Below are positions 17,901-26,432 of a stretch of 64,000 nt of DNA, piece by piece. The notes beneath the pieces are model-generated. The model was given only the letters and a program-made list of their open reading frames with translations, did no database searches and was not told where the DNA came from. The first letter of the stretch is position 1; each line of letters begins with the position of its first letter. This stretch comes from Blautia glucerasea (GTDB taxonomy: Bacteria > Bacillota > Clostridia > Lachnospirales > Lachnospiraceae): assembly GCF_020537505.1 (NCBI RefSeq), contig NZ_JAJBMO010000001.1:62001-126000 (forward strand), written 5' to 3'. The translations under genes were made by a program, and so were the position numbers.

Positions 17901-19025
17901 TACCTGGCTCCAGCCGTCATCCAGCTGGCTTCTGGCACTGTCAAGCTGGCTTTTGCTGGAAGAAAGCTGACTCTTGGCATCCGCAAGCTGGCTTTTTCCA
18001 TACGCAAGCTGGGACTTGGCCTCTTCTAACTGTGTCCTTCCATCGGCAAGCTGTGTTTTCGCGTCTTCCAGCTGTTTTTTGCCGTCGGCAAGCTCTGTCT
18101 TCGCATCTTCCAGCTGGGATTTTCCATCTTCATATTCCTTCTTACCCTCTTCTAAATCTTTCGCTCCTTTATCCAATTCCTCTTTGGCATCGGCAAGCTT
18201 CTCATCTGCCTCTTTTTTCCCATCATCCAGCTTCTTCTGGGCATCGTCAATTTTTTTCTGGGCATCTGCCTTCACAGCTGCAAGACGGATCTGACAGCGG
18301 TCATCTGCAATATTTTCCACACGGTCTTTGATCTTGGCGATCAGATTCTCGTAACCATCTGTATAGCTTGTAAGATCCTTAGCTCCATGAACGGTCACAT
18401 AGATCTGGGTATAAATTTCCTGGTCAAAATCCTCTGGAAGCACATAGCCAAATCCATTGACTTCTCCGGTTCCAAGGGTGGTATTTCCCCGGTTAAAAGA
18501 TATGTAGAGTGGACTTCTTCCGATTCCAACCACTGTATATCCTGTGGTAACCAGAAGGGAAGAATCCTCACTCTCCCGCAGGGATACCCGGTCTCCCACC
18601 TTGTACCCGTTTGTAGAAGCAAATGTACTATCCAGGAAAATCTCACCGCTTTTTTCCGGAAGGCGTCCTTCCTGCACATCCAGCTTATTCACCGTATCAT
18701 TCAGCGACTCAATGTGAAGAACCTTCTGTTTCTGGCCCTCCCCGCACATCACATCCGTGGACCAGGCACCTTCCGCTGATTCAATCCCATCTATACTTTC
18801 TATAGAAGAAACATCCTCTGCTGTCAGTCCCATGGTTCCCACAACCTTAATGTCCATCAGGCTGCTTTCATCGTAATAGGCATCTCCGGAATAACGCATA
18901 TCCGGCGAGGAAGCCTGAATGCCGGAAAAGAAGGCCACTCCAAGAGCCACGATCAAAAGGATAGAGATAAACCTGGATTTACTCTTTCGGATCTCCATCC
19001 AGAATTCTTTTCTTAATGCTTTCAT
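14955..19025 (-). CDS. Giant FtsX-family ABC permease with long coiled-coil domain
   Basis: Membrane subunit of an ABC system, 1356 residues. The layout is one membrane helix near 20-42, an extracytoplasmic MacB-like region (to about 250), then about 540 residues (roughly 252-790) of Lys/Glu/Gln/Ala heptad-like repeats with many LADGKKQLEDAKTQL-like units, then FtsX domain 1 (about 825-980, four helices) and FtsX domain 2 (about 1230-1350). The coiled coil would be outside the membrane and could span much of the wall. It follows its ATPase gene by 8 bases. FtsX-type permeases usually do mechanotransmission or substrate extrusion rather than import. The substrate is unknown. Confidence 0.9.
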   Translation of the reverse strand: MKALRKEFWMEIRKSKSRFISILLIVALGVAFFSGIQASSPDMRYSGDAYYDESSLMDIKVVGTMGLTAEDVSSIESIDGIESAEGAWSTDVMCGEGQKQKVLHIESLNDTVNKLDVQEGRLPEKSGEIFLDSTFASTNGYKVGDRVSLRESEDSSLLVTTGYTVVGIGRSPLYISFNRGNTTLGTGEVNGFGYVLPEDFDQEIYTQIYVTVHGAKDLTSYTDGYENLIAKIKDRVENIADDRCQIRLAAVKADAQKKIDDAQKKLDDGKKEADEKLADAKEELDKGAKDLEEGKKEYEDGKSQLEDAKTELADGKKQLEDAKTQLADGRTQLEEAKSQLAYGKSQLADAKSQLSSSKSQLDSARSQLDDGWSQVNTAKAKLADGQAQIASAQQQVDSGLAELEANQKTLDENAAKLAEGKSQLEAGEQQLEAAKQNLTDKQKELDQSKAEITAGQQQIESTRTQLNQQKQQITEGLSQVAAGEAQLQEEVNTLEDVKSQLAELQVLLENARASYNAALENPDVSQEELDNLAAQVSALESQEAAVSQQIQAGEAQLEEQRQQLASTRSQLEGSLAAVEDGLSQLSQKESELNAGLEQISAGQAQIDAGWNEIQEQEKALAASKTEIEAGEQELANGQKQLNEAKKKLNKAQKEIDSNGKTLADGQAELDANVAKLNESEQQYASGLAQYNSGAQQIADNEAKLASGEKEIANNEAKLVSGELEVADNEKKLQDGEKEITDNEKKLADAAKDLKKGEQDLTDGKKEYQDAKKKAEDEIADNQQKLDDARQELADLEIPEWIVTDREDLPEYTDYGDNADRLRNIGQVFPVIFFLVAALISLTTMTRMVEEQRTQIGTLKALGYKKTAIAAKYICYAFFATVLGSILGMLIGEKIIPYIIITAYGIMYHNVANTISIDYQLSFALIASGASIVCTVGATLFACGKELQETPASLMRPPAPKEGKRVLLERITFIWKHLSFSWKSTIRNLFRYKKRLVMTVFGIAGSMALMLVGFGIQDSISDIATIQYRDLQHYEGMVIEDSDATEEEREELLEYMKSSGQIAHCNQIQLTKISAPKGGSNISIYLFVPKNLEEFARDVTLQSRITKEKYELTDEGAAVSEKTASQLGLKVGDTITLEKADKEYTVKVAVITENYMNHYLYMTPSLYEQTFGEKPDYQDIVFTMKEENKDDLETVGTQILTYPGALSISYTSSISTQIDRMLSTLDAVILVLIVSAGMLAFVVLYNLNNINITERQRELATLKVLGFYDGEVSQYVLRENVILTVLGILFGAVFGILLHRYVITTVEVDAVMFGRNIKPLSFVISGILTSVFSIVVNGVMHFKLKTIDMVESLKSVE

Positions 19026-19032
19026 CTCTCAC

Positions 19033-19749
19033 CTACCACTCTATTTCTTCTACCGGAGTTGGATGGTCGTTCATTGTCATCTGGTCCACTTTGCCGTTCT
19101 TGATCCTGATCACACGGTCTGCCATGGGCGTAAGAGCAGAGTTGTGGGTGATCACAACCACCGTCATTCCCTTCTGCCGGCACATATCCTGCAAAAGCTT
19201 GAGAATTGCCTTACCAGTCTGATAATCCAAGGCTCCTGTAGGCTCGTCGCAAAGGAGCATCTTGGGATTTTTGGCAAGGGCTCTTGCTATGGAAACACGC
19301 TGCTGCTCACCGCCTGACAACTGTGCCGGAAAATTTCCCAGTCTGTCCTTTAGTCCCACTTCTTCCAGAACGGTCTTAGGATCCATTGGGTTCTTACAGA
19401 TCTGGCCTGCCAGTTCTACGTTTTCCAGGGCAGTCAGATTGGGCACCAGATTATAAAACTGAAAAACAAAGCCAATGTCATCCCTTCGGTAGCTGGTAAG
19501 CTGACGATTGTTGTATTTCCCAATGTTCCTTCCGTCTACCCAGATCTGGCCGCTGGTAGCGGTATCCATTCCTCCCAGAATATTCAGAACCGTTGTTTTA
19601 CCAGCACCACTGGGGCCAACGATCACGGCAAACTCGCCTTTTGCTATATGAAAACTGATCTCGTCCACTGCGATTATTTTTACCTCTTTGGTTCCGTAAA
19701 TCTTGGAAACTTTTTCGAGGTGAATGTAATTTTCTGTAGTATCCTGCAA
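19033..19749 (-). CDS. ABC transporter ATP-binding protein (LolD/MacB type)
   Basis: Cytoplasmic ATPase partner of the giant permease, 238 residues. Walker [14 protein letters not shown]-loop FQFYNLVPN, signature [15 protein letters not shown], Walker [13 protein letters not shown] and the switch histidine in VVITHNSAL are all intact, so it should hydrolyse ATP. The start is TTG (19749-19747) with AGGAG nine bases upstream; no ATG is available near the start. It is first in a two-gene operon with its own promoter at 19825-19853. Confidence 0.92.
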   Translation of the reverse strand: MQDTTENYIHLEKVSKIYGTKEVKIIAVDEISFHIAKGEFAVIVGPSGAGKTTVLNILGGMDTATSGQIWVDGRNIGKYNNRQLTSYRRDDIGFVFQFYNLVPNLTALENVELAGQICKNPMDPKTVLEEVGLKDRLGNFPAQLSGGEQQRVSIARALAKNPKMLLCDEPTGALDYQTGKAILKLLQDMCRQKGMTVVVITHNSALTPMADRVIRIKNGKVDQMTMNDHPTPVEEIEW

Positions 19750-19778
19750 TGTATCACACTCCTGTTTTTTCCGTCATC

Positions 19779-19815
19779 AGACAAAAAGCCATTCCTATGT
19801 AGGCGGTTTTTGTCT
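19779..19815 (-). promoter_or_regulatory. Leader hairpin or operator of the ABC operon
   Basis: AGACAAAAA (19779-19787) and TTTTTGTCT (19807-19815) form an inverted repeat, extended by GCC/GGC, starting within a few bases of the predicted transcription start. It could be an operator for a dimeric repressor or an RNA stem at the 5' end. Confidence 0.5.
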
Positions 19816-19824
19816 GTTATTTTT

Positions 19825-19853
19825 AGTATAACATTGCATTATTTTTTGTTCAA
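19825..19853 (-). promoter_or_regulatory. Promoter of the ABC ATPase-permease operon
   Basis: TTGAAC (19853-19848) and TATACT (19830-19825) with exactly 17 bases between them on the minus strand, about 75 bases upstream of the ATPase start. Confidence 0.75.
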
Positions 19854-19971
19854 TTAGGGAAAATATGAAATTTCTATAAAACAAGGAAATGGATATTACT
19901 GTTCACAGCAACACGCTTCGCATGATTTCGCGCCGCGTGGTATTTTCCGTAATCAGCAAAGAAAGCAGTAT

Positions 19972-20009
19972 GAAAAACAGCCCCTGATTTTTCTGAAAAT
20001 CAAGGGCTG
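19972..20009 (-). terminator. Terminator of the SH3-repeat gene
   Basis: Minus-strand stem CAGCCCTTGATTTT / AAAATCAGGGGCTG (arms 20009-19996 and about 19991-19978) followed by TTTTTC, 80 bases after the SH3 gene. The region from here to the ABC promoter (19854-19971) also holds a short repeat-related sequence (19896-19912) and no gene. Confidence 0.85.
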
Positions 20010-20087
20010 CACGTTTCATGTTACTTTTTAAACTCTATAAGGCTCAGTGTGTACCACAGTTTTATCTGCCTATTCTCTCTACCTGTT

Positions 20088-21053
20088 CTAATACAAATAG
20101 CCACTGTCCACATATCCGTATTTCATAAGGCTTGGAGCGTACACATACCAGTATTTCGATCCGCTGGAGTCGATCACTACCACACTGTCTCCGGTATTCA
20201 GCTCACCGATCTCGTTGGATTCGTCATAAGCCATGGCAGAACGCAGGGCCAGATACCCCTTGGATACCTTCACAGACATAGTGGTATAGGAAGTTCCGCC
20301 TACCAGATAGTCCTTATTCACAAATCCATTGGTATCATATTTTGGGGAATATACATACCAGTACTTGGAATCGCTGGTGTCCAGAAGCTGCACCACATCA
20401 CCGGAATATAATTCACCGATCTCATTAGAGGTATCGTAAGCCTTCATATTGCGAAGGGCCAGATAGCCTTTGACTACGCTGACAGTTCGTGTCTCACCAA
20501 AATAGCTGGAATCATAATCCATACTCTCATCCCGGTACAGATATTCCTGATTTACATATCCGTAGCAGTTCAGCTTCGGAGAATAAACGTACCAATACTG
20601 GGCATTGCTGCTGTCAGAAACCCACACTGTATCTCCGGAATAAAGCTCTCCGATCTCATTGGAAGCATCATAATCCGGTGCATTCCTAAGAGCCAGATAA
20701 CCAGTGGCTACACTTACGGTCCACATCGTATCATAGGAGGATACGGAAGAGGTTACAGAATCCAGATAGTCATTGTTTACATATCCGAAATCATCATACT
20801 TTGGAGAATACACGTACCAGTAACCAGTAGCACCTGTATAATCCATAACTTCTACCAGGTCACCTGTGTAAAGCTCGCCGATCTCATTGCTGCTCTCAAA
20901 GGCTGTGTCTGTCCGAAGTGCCAGATAGCCGGTGGCAACATTTACACGATAGGTATTACAGGACGCTTCTGCTTCCTGTGCGGTTCCTGGAACCGAAAGA
21001 GCCAGCGCTGCGGCGGCAAGAATGGGCATACAAATCTTCTTCATTTTCGTCAT
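20088..21053 (-). CDS. Secreted protein with four tandem bacterial SH3 repeats
   Basis: A 321-residue exported protein. I chose the ATG at 21053 because it follows GGGGG at normal spacing and begins a clean signal peptide (KKICMPILAAAALALSVPG, cleavage near AEA). An upstream in-frame start would put a charged, unlikely leader in front. The mature part is four nearly identical SH3b units of about 65-75 residues, each with GYLALR, SNEIGELY(T/S)GD, YWYVY(S/A)P and a closing GYV/GFV...YL. Such repeats usually bind peptidoglycan or wall polymers. There is no catalytic domain, so it is a pure binding protein. It has its own promoter and terminator. Confidence 0.85.
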   Translation of the reverse strand: MTKMKKICMPILAAAALALSVPGTAQEAEASCNTYRVNVATGYLALRTDTAFESSNEIGELYTGDLVEVMDYTGATGYWYVYSPKYDDFGYVNNDYLDSVTSSVSSYDTMWTVSVATGYLALRNAPDYDASNEIGELYSGDTVWVSDSSNAQYWYVYSPKLNCYGYVNQEYLYRDESMDYDSSYFGETRTVSVVKGYLALRNMKAYDTSNEIGELYSGDVVQLLDTSDSKYWYVYSPKYDTNGFVNKDYLVGGTSYTTMSVKVSKGYLALRSAMAYDESNEIGELNTGDSVVVIDSSGSKYWYVYAPSLMKYGYVDSGYLY

Positions 21054-21150
21054 AGACAAATCCCCCTTCATATAGTCGCTGCTGTTCACCCATGACCAGC
21101 AACATACAATTTTCTGAAAAAACACTTTCTTCACGCACTTATATATGAAA

Positions 21151-21179
21151 ATTATAACGGATTAAACATACTATGACAA
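21151..21179 (-). promoter_or_regulatory. Promoter of the SH3-repeat gene
   Basis: TTGTCA (21179-21174) and TATAAT (21156-21151) separated by 17 bases. Just upstream lies a perfect 12-base palindrome TATCGGCCGATA (21188-21199), itself enclosed by GACAAG (21175-21180) and CTTGTC (21203-21208). This nested symmetry overlaps the -35 and could be an operator or the end of the CotH transcript. Confidence 0.75.
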
Positions 21180-21262
21180 GTTATTTTTATCGGCCGATAT
21201 AGCTTGTCGGGATTCGTGTTACTGTTTGCTTTTTTCACTGTGACACTTTGCTCCGTTTTTTC

Positions 21263-23074
21263 TTATTGTACACCATCCGACTCTGCTTTTTGTAATGCTT
21301 CATTTCCATCTGAATCTTTAACGTTTCCTTTTTCTGTAAAATTCTGCCCAGCATTTTCAGACGCTTCATTCTCTTTCTCATTCTGCTGGCTGCCAGGGAA
21401 CATCTGATTTCCATCTGGGCCGCCGCCAGGACCGCCTGCGCCATGTCCGGCTCCACCACCGCCGGACATGGTTCCCATCACGCTGAGATCAATATCAGAA
21501 CCATCTATGAGGCTGGAAGAATCTTCCTGCTGTCCATCATCTGTAGAAGGGATCGTGCCGTCCAGCTGACCGCTTACACTCTCAGCGCGAAGGCTCACCA
21601 CCTCCAACAGCATCTGTGCTGCAGCATCATACTCTTCGTAACTGTAAAATGCGGTAGGATCATCGGATACAAGATCATCAATCTGGCTGCGGATCCGCTC
21701 ATAGGTTTTCTGGAATTCACCGCCATTTACATATTTCTCCACAAGCTCATTCAAATACTCATGGTACTTCGCCAGATATTCCTCATCTTCCAGCAGCGCA
21801 TCAAAGAAATTGGTAATGGAAAATGGAGTGTCAATGACATCGTTTATCACAGAGGTGGCGCCAGAAGATTGACCACCCATTCCGCCTCCCATGGACATTC
21901 CACCAAAGGAAAGGTTATAGTCCCAGGGCAGGATATTCAGCTGGCCATTGTACTCATATAGATAATAGTTGTGGGCCATTGTTCCGGAAAGACTGTCGTC
22001 GTTTACTACGAAGGTGTGGACTGCCATATATTTCAAAATGTTGTCCACATCCATGTAAGTCTCCAGGTCTGTGCCTTCACTGATATTTTTCAGGGCTTCT
22101 ACTACCCGCTTATGATCTTTTTTGCCAGAATCTGTTACCTCACCGTCCCAGATGGTAGAGTAGCTGTCAAGGTCATCATCTGTGTAATTTAAATCTGCAC
22201 CTCCGCTGCCGCCCATGGCACCCATTTCGTGGTCCGAAAAGTCTGCATTCTCTGGCATTTTCCCATTCTCCGGTGGCTGGAAATCCTCTGGCATATTTCC
22301 ATTTCCCATCTGCGGCATTTCGCCGCCTTGTGGGTCACCGCCCATTTGCGGCATTTCTTCGCCAGGGAACTCTCCCATTTCAGGCGCTTCACCTCCAGGG
22401 CCACCTTCTCCGTCTTTCTCATCTTCTCCGCCGCCAACGCCCATGCTTTCCGGCTTATACAGATTTCCATCCTCTGTGCCATAATTGCGCAGCATAAAAC
22501 TGTCTTCCACAGCTTCCAGGGCCAGATACACGCCCCAGTAATCACCGTTTACACAGATTTTTGCATAATTATAAAGAGAGGCATCCACCCCCAGATACTG
22601 GTACATATCGTAAACAATGGCTTCCTTCATGTTCGTGGCATCTGCATAATTGTTATTCAGGATCAGCTTATCCAATCCATAGCAGGTCTGCCCTTCTATG
22701 TAATGATCGAACTCCAGCTTGAAGCTATACCGGTCTGTATCCGGGTCACTGGCTATCGAAGAAAGACTGGTATTCCCTTTTGGACGGATTCCTACCGAAT
22801 AAAAGGTCTTTCCGTTCACCACCACATCGCAGGAATAATACTCCTCCGAAAGCGCATTTTCCAGCATATCATTCCAGTCGTCCTCATCCATGAGAATGTC
22901 AATGTCCATGATCTGATCGGTATCAAACAGCTTGCTTTCGTATTCCATTGTTACGGCGTTGTTTCCGTAGACGGACTGAAGCTGCTTGGAAAAGGCGGAT
23001 GCCACAAGGCAGAGGATCACCGCAAATGCCATAAGTGCAGAAATGATCTTCGTTATATATTTATTTGTAACCAT
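21263..23074 (-). CDS. CotH-family protein kinase, membrane anchored
   Basis: A 603-residue protein of the CotH kinase family. Family members are atypical kinases; B. subtilis CotH phosphorylates spore coat proteins. An N-terminal membrane anchor/signal (10-30) leads to the CotH domain: IMDIDILMDEDDW, VGIRPKGNTSL, FKLEFDHYIEGQTCYGLDKLILNNNYAD and a later metal-site segment LPWDYNLSFGG. It is interrupted near residues 215-300 by a low-complexity Gly/Glu/Met/Pro insert, and ends in a Gly-rich then acidic tail. The substrate is not evident; its own low-complexity segments or neighbours are possible targets. It is the last gene of VTC-DUF4956-CotH and has GGAGG before its ATG. Confidence 0.88.
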   Translation of the reverse strand: MVTNKYITKIISALMAFAVILCLVASAFSKQLQSVYGNNAVTMEYESKLFDTDQIMDIDILMDEDDWNDMLENALSEEYYSCDVVVNGKTFYSVGIRPKGNTSLSSIASDPDTDRYSFKLEFDHYIEGQTCYGLDKLILNNNYADATNMKEAIVYDMYQYLGVDASLYNYAKICVNGDYWGVYLALEAVEDSFMLRNYGTEDGNLYKPESMGVGGGEDEKDGEGGPGGEAPEMGEFPGEEMPQMGGDPQGGEMPQMGNGNMPEDFQPPENGKMPENADFSDHEMGAMGGSGGADLNYTDDDLDSYSTIWDGEVTDSGKKDHKRVVEALKNISEGTDLETYMDVDNILKYMAVHTFVVNDDSLSGTMAHNYYLYEYNGQLNILPWDYNLSFGGMSMGGGMGGQSSGATSVINDVIDTPFSITNFFDALLEDEEYLAKYHEYLNELVEKYVNGGEFQKTYERIRSQIDDLVSDDPTAFYSYEEYDAAAQMLLEVVSLRAESVSGQLDGTIPSTDDGQQEDSSSLIDGSDIDLSVMGTMSGGGGAGHGAGGPGGGPDGNQMFPGSQQNEKENEASENAGQNFTEKGNVKDSDGNEALQKAESDGVQ

Positions 23075-23179
23075 GTGTCTATTCCTCCATCAAGTTTTCC
23101 TCCAGGCAATTTTCTCAAAGCTCCTACTCACTGCCCCCTGAAAATACTTGACAAAATTCCGGCTGCGGGCAGAAGCAGA

Positions 23180-23851
23180 TCATGACATATACTCTCCGCT
23201 GTAGCTTACTAAAGTTGCATTCTCCACACCTGCGATCTCATTCAGACGATTCACAAAGGCGGTCTCCCCGTCTTTCATCCGGATTTCTGCTGTAAACTCT
23301 ATTCCTTGGGCATTTACTGTTTTGGATTTCACTGCATACTTTTTCACGGCTTCTTTCATAAGGGAAACAGCTGCATTTTCTGCATTCTCATCCTGGCAGT
23401 TCAGAATCAGCAGGTAAGGATTGTCATGTACCTTTTTGTTTGCAAAAAGGATCAGGATCACACCGATAATGGCTGAGCCGATCACAGCCAGCGGCAGCAT
23501 TCCCGCACCGATCACGATTCCGGCAGCGACTGCCCAGAACAGGTACACGATCTCCATAGGCTCTTTGATCGCTGCACGAAAACGGACAATGGAAAGCGCA
23601 CCAACCATACCAAGGGACAACACAACGTTTGAGGTTACCGCCAGAATTACCAGCGTGGTCACCATTGTCATCCCCACAAGTGTCATGGCAAAACCTGTGG
23701 AATACATCACACTGTTAAACGTTTTCTTATAAACTACAAAAATAAACAGTCCAATGACCAAGGCTGCTGCCATGGCGATCAACGTATCAACTACTGAGAA
23801 TTCTGTTATATTTTCCAGAAAGCTGGATTTAAAAATATCATTAAATGTCAT
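23180..23851 (-). CDS. DUF4956 integral membrane protein
   Basis: A 223-residue protein with about four membrane helices in the first 140 residues (TLIAMAAALVIGLFIFVV; then FAMTLVGMTMVTTLVILAV; then a conserved polar stretch GALSIVRFRAAIKEP; then two more helices) and a cytoplasmic C-terminal domain of about 85 residues resembling a small alpha/beta sensor. I recognise the DUF4956 family by the VGALSIVRFR motif. It lies 20 bases after the VTC-domain gene. The family is frequently found beside VTC-domain and CotH genes. A channel or subunit role is inferred only from that association. Confidence 0.85.
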   Translation of the reverse strand: MTFNDIFKSSFLENITEFSVVDTLIAMAAALVIGLFIFVVYKKTFNSVMYSTGFAMTLVGMTMVTTLVILAVTSNVVLSLGMVGALSIVRFRAAIKEPMEIVYLFWAVAAGIVIGAGMLPLAVIGSAIIGVILILFANKKVHDNPYLLILNCQDENAENAAVSLMKEAVKKYAVKSKTVNAQGIEFTAEIRMKDGETAFVNRLNEIAGVENATLVSYSGEYMS

Positions 23852-23871
23852 AATTGTTATACTCCTGTTTT

Positions 23872-24597
23872 TTATCCATAATTTCTACATGCTGCATATT
23901 TTGAAAAAGATTCCTGTCTTACTCCATCCATCTGGATCATATCCTGTATCACCCTTGGCAAAAAAGCGTCATACTTCACTTCCATGATCATCTCTCCCGG
24001 ACACTGCTGCCCGGTCTCCACATCGTACACCTTTTCTTCCAGAAATGTTCCGTGATACATGGTGGTCCGCACGTTCCAGTCAAAGGTGATCCGCACATTT
24101 CCAGCTGTATAAATGTAAGGCTCTCTTGTATAGGAAACCAGTACTCTTGGCTTCAACTGCTGATACTTCATTTTTCCATAAAGCTCCTGAACCAGAGAGG
24201 AAGCATGGTTTTTCATCCATCCCAAGTTACCTGCAAGAAGCATTCTGCACTCTTCCTCTGACAGTCTGGCGCTTACCTTCATGCAAAGATTGTTATCTTT
24301 TATCTTCTTTTCCAGCGTAATCCGTTCAAAATTATCATTATAGTAACGGATCCGGAATTTTTCTCTTTTTGCAACACCATTAACCTTTTCCCGAAGTGCC
24401 TTGTCCTGGAGATTATCAAAATAAATACTCCGGATGCTGTAGGTTCCGTCTGCCCTTGTGTGGGGATCCATCTTCATCACCTGGCGAAAACGGCTTCGAA
24501 GCTGCAGGTACTGCCAATAAGTAATTATATATTTTAATTCATGACGATAATGGCTGCTGTTCGCAGCCTGGCCAGTGATCACTTCGCGTACTTCCAT
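23872..24597 (-). CDS. VTC-domain (polyphosphate polymerase-like) protein
   Basis: A 241-residue cytoplasmic protein of the triphosphate-tunnel metalloenzyme superfamily, VTC branch. In yeast the Vtc4 domain makes polyphosphate from ATP. Key charged tunnel residues are in place: RHELKYII near the N-terminus, SIYFDN, REKFRIRYY, ITLEKKIK, RVLVSYTREPY, RITFDWNVRT, MEVKYD and the final SFSKY. It is complete and not fused to SPX or membrane domains, unlike eukaryotic Vtc. It is the first gene of a three-gene group with DUF4956 and CotH. Polyphosphate synthesis is plausible; an alternative is binding of polyphosphate or nucleoside triphosphate only. Confidence 0.85.
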   Translation of the reverse strand: MEVREVITGQAANSSHYRHELKYIITYWQYLQLRSRFRQVMKMDPHTRADGTYSIRSIYFDNLQDKALREKVNGVAKREKFRIRYYNDNFERITLEKKIKDNNLCMKVSARLSEEECRMLLAGNLGWMKNHASSLVQELYGKMKYQQLKPRVLVSYTREPYIYTAGNVRITFDWNVRTTMYHGTFLEEKVYDVETGQQCPGEMIMEVKYDAFLPRVIQDMIQMDGVRQESFSKYAACRNYG

Positions 24598-24789
24598 TTA
24601 AATTTACCTTCCTTCCCGGAACAAATGTATATCCCGTTCCTTCTCATTCCAACATCAAACAGGATCTGGATATTGGATCTGTCAGTTCTGAATTATAGGG
24701 ACTGAACCTGAAATGTACTTGAAAAAGTATGTGACCATTCTGCGAAACTTTAAGAACCATGCTCGACGAGTTTCCTCATTCTGTGCACG

Positions 24790-24821
24790 AAAAAAGCCCC
24801 ATGCTTTCTGACATGAGGCTT
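24790..24821 (-). terminator. Terminator of metY
   Basis: Minus-strand AAGCCTCATG (24821-24812) with CATGGGGCTT (24803-24794), followed by TTTTTTCG, about 35 bases after the metY stop. Confidence 0.85.
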
Positions 24822-24853
24822 ATCTTATATACCTATTCAAATTACATTTTCAA

Positions 24854-26158
24854 TTATTTTACAGCCTCGAATGCTGCATCCAGAGCTGCGATCAGGTCGT
24901 CTACTTTCTCAATACCAATGGAAAGACGGATTGTGTTTGGTTTGATACCCTGGTCAAGAAGCTCTTCCTCTGTGCACTGGCTGTGTGTGGTGGTTGCAGG
25001 ATGGATAACAAGTGATTTTACATCTGCAACGTTTGCAAGCAGTGAGAAGATTGCAAGGTTATCAATAAATTTCTGAGCAGTCTGTGCATCACCCTTGATT
25101 TCGAAGGTAAAGATGGAACCACCGCCGTTTGGAAGGTATTTCTTATAGAGATAATGGCTTGGCTCGCTCTCCAGTGATGGATGGTGAACTGCTTCTACCT
25201 GTGGATGTTTGGACAGGTAATCTACAATCTTCAGGGCGTTGCTTACGTGACGCTCCACTCTTAAGGAAAGAGTTTCCAGTCCCTGTAAGAACATAAATGC
25301 ATGGAATGGAGAAAGGGTTGCTCCTGTATCACGAAGGATAATGGCACGAATGTAAGTTACGAATGCGGCCGGAGCAGTTGCCTCTGCAAAGGAAATTCCA
25401 TGGTAGCTTGGGTTTGGCTCAGAGATCCACGGGAATTTGCCGGATGCTTTCCAGTCGAAGTTACCGCTGTCTACGATCACACCACCGATTGCAGTTCCAT
25501 GTCCACCAATGAACTTTGTTGCAGAATGAACGACGATGTCTGCGCCATACTCGATCGGACGAACCAGATAAGGAGTTGCAAATGTAGAATCCACTACAAG
25601 AGGAATGTTATGTTTGTGCGCAATTTTTGCAACTTCTTCAATGTCGATCAGGTTGGAGTTCGGGTTTCCAAGGGTCTCAATAAAGATTGCTTTTGTGTTT
25701 TCCTGGATTGCAGCTTCAAAGGAACCTTCTACATCCGGATCTACAAATGTTGCGGTAATGCCGCTGGTCTGTGGAAGGGTATGTGCCAGAAGGTTGTATG
25801 TTCCGCCGTAGATGGTCTTGGAAGCTACAATGTGCTCACCTGTTTTTGCAAGTGCCTGGAATGTATAATCGATCGCTGCTGCACCGGAAGCAACTGCAAG
25901 TGCTGCAACTCCGCCTTCAAGAGCAGCGATTCTCTGCTCGAAAACGTCTTCTGTCGGGTTGGTAAGTCTTCCATAGATATTACCAGCATCGCGAAGTCCG
26001 AAACGATCAGCTGCATGCTGTGAGTTATGGAATACATAAGAAGTGGAAGCGTAAATCGGAACGGCTCTTGCGTCTGTTACCGGATCTGCTTTCTCCTGTC
26101 CAACGTGTAACTGTTTTGTCTCAAATCCCCAGTTTTTAGAATCTCTGATATCTGCCAT
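24854..26158 (-). CDS. metY: O-acetylhomoserine sulfhydrylase / aminocarboxypropyltransferase
   Basis: PLP-dependent Cys/Met metabolism enzyme that makes homocysteine (or methionine) from O-acetylhomoserine and sulfide (or methanethiol). The 434 residues are the normal size for MetY, larger than MetB/MetC. The pyridoxal lysine is in IVVHSATKFIGGHGTAIGG, the substrate/cofactor segment VVDSTFATPYLVRP precedes it, and NIYGRLTNPTEDVFEQRIAALEGG is near the N-terminus. The ATG follows GGAGG. It is monocistronic with its own promoter and terminator. Directly upstream lies pdxST, which makes its cofactor. I saw no SAM riboswitch in the AT-rich 100-base leader. Confidence 0.93.
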   Translation of the reverse strand: MADIRDSKNWGFETKQLHVGQEKADPVTDARAVPIYASTSYVFHNSQHAADRFGLRDAGNIYGRLTNPTEDVFEQRIAALEGGVAALAVASGAAAIDYTFQALAKTGEHIVASKTIYGGTYNLLAHTLPQTSGITATFVDPDVEGSFEAAIQENTKAIFIETLGNPNSNLIDIEEVAKIAHKHNIPLVVDSTFATPYLVRPIEYGADIVVHSATKFIGGHGTAIGGVIVDSGNFDWKASGKFPWISEPNPSYHGISFAEATAPAAFVTYIRAIILRDTGATLSPFHAFMFLQGLETLSLRVERHVSNALKIVDYLSKHPQVEAVHHPSLESEPSHYLYKKYLPNGGGSIFTFEIKGDAQTAQKFIDNLAIFSLLANVADVKSLVIHPATTTHSQCTEEELLDQGIKPNTIRLSIGIEKVDDLIAALDAAFEAVK

Positions 26159-26265
26159 TTTCTTTTCCTCCGTGTTTTACTATTTTCATCACATTTAAAA
26201 ATGTTAATTTTGTTATTGTTATTGATGTTTTTCTTTGGTGTTGCTTTGTTTTTGTTGATGAATGT

Positions 26266-26295
26266 ATAGTAACATACTGGGAATTCTCTGTCCAA
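26266..26295 (-). promoter_or_regulatory. Promoter of metY
   Basis: TTGGAC (26295-26290) and TACTAT (26271-26266) with 18 bases between them. The 5' leader to the metY start is about 100 bases, very AT-rich, with no clear riboswitch. Confidence 0.65.
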
Positions 26296-26300
26296 TATGT

Positions 26301-26343
26301 AAAAATAATACCTGGTTATAGGTTTGAGCTATAGCCAGGTATT
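26301..26343 (-). terminator. Terminator of the pdxST operon
   Basis: Stem of arms 26307-26321 and 26329-26343 (AATACCTGGTTATAG type, one mismatch) followed on the minus strand by ATTTTTA. The 85 bases between it and pdxT (26348-26432) hold no gene I can support. Confidence 0.85.
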
Positions 26344-26432
26344 TCTATTTATGCGGACAACAAGCCGGCGTCCGTGCTTACACAAGACCTTGGCGCCTGC
26401 CGCGATAACAGGCAAAACTCACAGAGCGTGTT

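Noticed and set aside
26159..26265. Possible SAM or other riboswitch in the metY leader
   Set aside because: The leader is AT-rich and shows none of the conserved SAM-riboswitch segments and no terminator before the start codon.
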